DNA from: Collinsella ureilytica
GTDB taxonomy: Bacteria > Actinomycetota > Coriobacteriia > Coriobacteriales > Coriobacteriaceae
DNA: 64,000 nt
Direction of reading: 5' to 3'
Assembly (NCBI RefSeq): GCF_019795105.1
Contig: NZ_JAIMFO010000007.1
Span: forward strand, 186,001-250,000
A program made the translations under genes and the position numbers. The notes under the pieces are model-generated. The model worked only from the letters and a program-made list of their open reading frames with translations, was not told the origin of the DNA and made no database searches. Each line of letters opens with the position of its first letter. Positions within the stretch are counted from its first letter, which is position 1. Below, piece after piece: positions 63,031 through 64,000 of this stretch.

Positions 63031-63390
63031 CTACTCCTTGGGAAATACCAGGCCGTCGATCACGACATCAACCTCAGAAACACCAACACCCACCTGAGCG
63101 TCAACCGCTGATGCAACGGCTGCGCGAACCTGGCTTGCAAGCTCCTGGAAACGATATCCAAAAAAGACCGTTACGCGTACGCGTACACAAAGCTCTTCTC
63201 CTTGAGCAGAGACTTCAACGGCTGGCTCGGTTGATGGCTTGCGAGCCGAGAGCATGGAAACGAGATTGGCCGCCAGATCACGCGATCCAACAGAGGCCAC
63301 ACCCGCTACTTCCTCAACTGCTCGAGCAATCAAGGTCATTAAGACCTCAGGGGCAATACCGATACCAGCAATGCTAATTTCTTCTGACAT
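63031..63390 (-). CDS. Asp23/Gls24-family (DUF322) protein
   Basis: Small envelope-stress-type protein of the Asp23 family; exact role unknown. The start is the ATG at 63390 behind GGGAGTGCAT, giving 119 residues. Family pattern: IAPEVLMTLIARAVEEVAGV at the start and VRVRVTVFFGYRFQELASQV in the middle, ending in a VDVVIDGLVF strand. It lies between efp and nusB, the usual location in Gram-positive bacteria. Confidence 0.92.
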   Translation of the reverse strand: MSEEISIAGIGIAPEVLMTLIARAVEEVAGVASVGSRDLAANLVSMLSARKPSTEPAVEVSAQGEELCVRVRVTVFFGYRFQELASQVRAAVASAVDAQVGVGVSEVDVVIDGLVFPKE

Positions 63391-63424
63391 ATGCACTCCC
63401 TGGGCTTGGGTGGACGGACTCGGC

Positions 63425-63988
63425 TTAGGCACGTGCAACAAACTCTCCGGTGCGCGTATCAATCTTGATCTGCTCGCCTTCATTGAGATACATAGGAACC
63501 TGAACCTGAGCACCGGTATCAATCGTTGCTGGCTTATAGGCACCCTGAACGGTATCTCCCTTGGCTCCAGGAACCGTCTCAGTGACCGTAGCAATGATGA
63601 ACATCGGTGGGTTTACTCCCATAAGATCTTCATCGGCATAGAGAAGCTGGCAGGTGTCATTCTCGCGAAGCCATTTTGAGTTATCTCCCACCATATCCTC
63701 AGGAACAGGAATCTGCTCATAGGTCTCATTATCCATAAAGATATACGAGACCCCGTCGTTATAGAGATACTGCATTTCTTTCGTGATGAGCTGAACGCTC
63801 TCAAACTTCGATCCAGCATTGCAGGTGTTTTCTACTACGCGACCCGTTTTGAGATCACGCGTCTTATAGCGCACGAACGCACCGCCCTTACCAGGCTTCA
63901 CGTGCTGGAACTCAACCAAGGTATAGATCTTGTCCTTGATTTTGAGACCCATGCCGTTTTTGAAGTCTGCGGTCGTGATTGATGCCAT
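63425..63988 (-). CDS. efp: Elongation factor P
   Basis: Rescues ribosomes stalled at polyproline. The 187 residues contain the three beta-barrel domains; the loop KPGKGGAF (K34 at the tip) is the site modified in many bacteria, and the C-terminal GAQVQVPMYLNEGEQIKIDTR matches the family. The ATG at 63988 follows AAAGGCACGCT. It opens the efp-asp23-nusB-xseB-tlyA-nadK-recN run; its promoter is beyond the window. Confidence 0.98.
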   Translation of the reverse strand: MASITTADFKNGMGLKIKDKIYTLVEFQHVKPGKGGAFVRYKTRDLKTGRVVENTCNAGSKFESVQLITKEMQYLYNDGVSYIFMDNETYEQIPVPEDMVGDNSKWLRENDTCQLLYADEDLMGVNPPMFIIATVTETVPGAKGDTVQGAYKPATIDTGAQVQVPMYLNEGEQIKIDTRTGEFVARA

Positions 63989-64000
63989 AGCGTGCCTTTC

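Overview
The window is a dense, almost purely chromosomal-core segment (62 protein genes, one tRNA) from a bacterium of moderate GC. The gene order mixes Firmicute-like blocks (rnhB-yraN-comM-dprA-trmFO-xerC-rpsB-tsf-pyrH-frr-uppS-cdsA-dxr-rseP-ispG-proS; rplU-rpmA-obg-nadD-yqeK-rsfS) with actinobacterial traits: an Asp23 protein beside efp/nusB, a CtpE-like P-type ATPase, TlyA, an AcnA-type aconitase, and Ala/Glu-rich tails on ribosomal proteins. The best guess is Actinomycetota, class Coriobacteriia, near Atopobium/Olsenella/Lancefieldella. This is inferred from gene content and order; no search could be run.

Layout. 1-8245 (-): pyrH-frr-uppS-cdsA-dxr-rseP-ispG-proS, joining nucleotide supply, ribosome recycling, isoprenoid and lipid-carrier synthesis and prolyl-tRNA charging. 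8366-10045 (-): rpsB-tsf, closed by a strong hairpin. 10205-16498 (-): rnhB-yraN-comM-dprA-trmFO-xerC. 16578-16919 (-): rplS alone, between a consensus promoter and a terminator. 17035-24576 (-): ppdK, its regulatory kinase, glyQS, lepB. 24588-26528 (-): rpsP-khpA-rimM-trmD. 26819-28093 (+): dinB, apparently leaderless. 28140-32027 (-): rplU-rpmA, then obg-nadD-yqeK-rsfS. 32147-43516 (-): a long run from a cyclophilin and a TPR membrane protein through mreB-mreC-mreD-mrdA-rodA to a DUF697 protein and the radical-SAM/DUF2344 pair. 43612-50343 (-): acnA with a zinc-ribbon membrane protein, a P-type ATPase and tRNA-Arg(CCG). 50502-58905 (+): a complete eight-gene aromatic amino acid operon, aroF-tyrA-aroB-aroA-aroC-pheA-aroEK-aroQ. 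58907-63988 (-): efp-asp23-nusB-xseB-tlyA-nadK-recN.

How the genes work together. PPDK and its regulator set the PEP/pyruvate balance; PEP feeds DAHP synthase at the head of the shikimate operon. The dxr/ispG/uppS genes make the undecaprenyl carrier used by the MreBCD-PBP2-RodA elongation machinery. Most of the remaining genes serve the ribosome: tRNA modification and charging, assembly factors, and factors EF-Ts, RRF and EF-P.

No phage, insertion sequence, CRISPR array or defence island is visible. The least explained elements are a winged-helix-like insert in the RseP protease, a TPR-TM protein heading the mre cluster, a zinc-ribbon TM protein translationally coupled to aconitase, a cysteine cluster at the C-terminus of the radical SAM protein, a palindrome at the predicted pyrH transcription start, and core genes lacking usual partners or domains (xseB without xseA nearby, DprA without its N-terminal domain).
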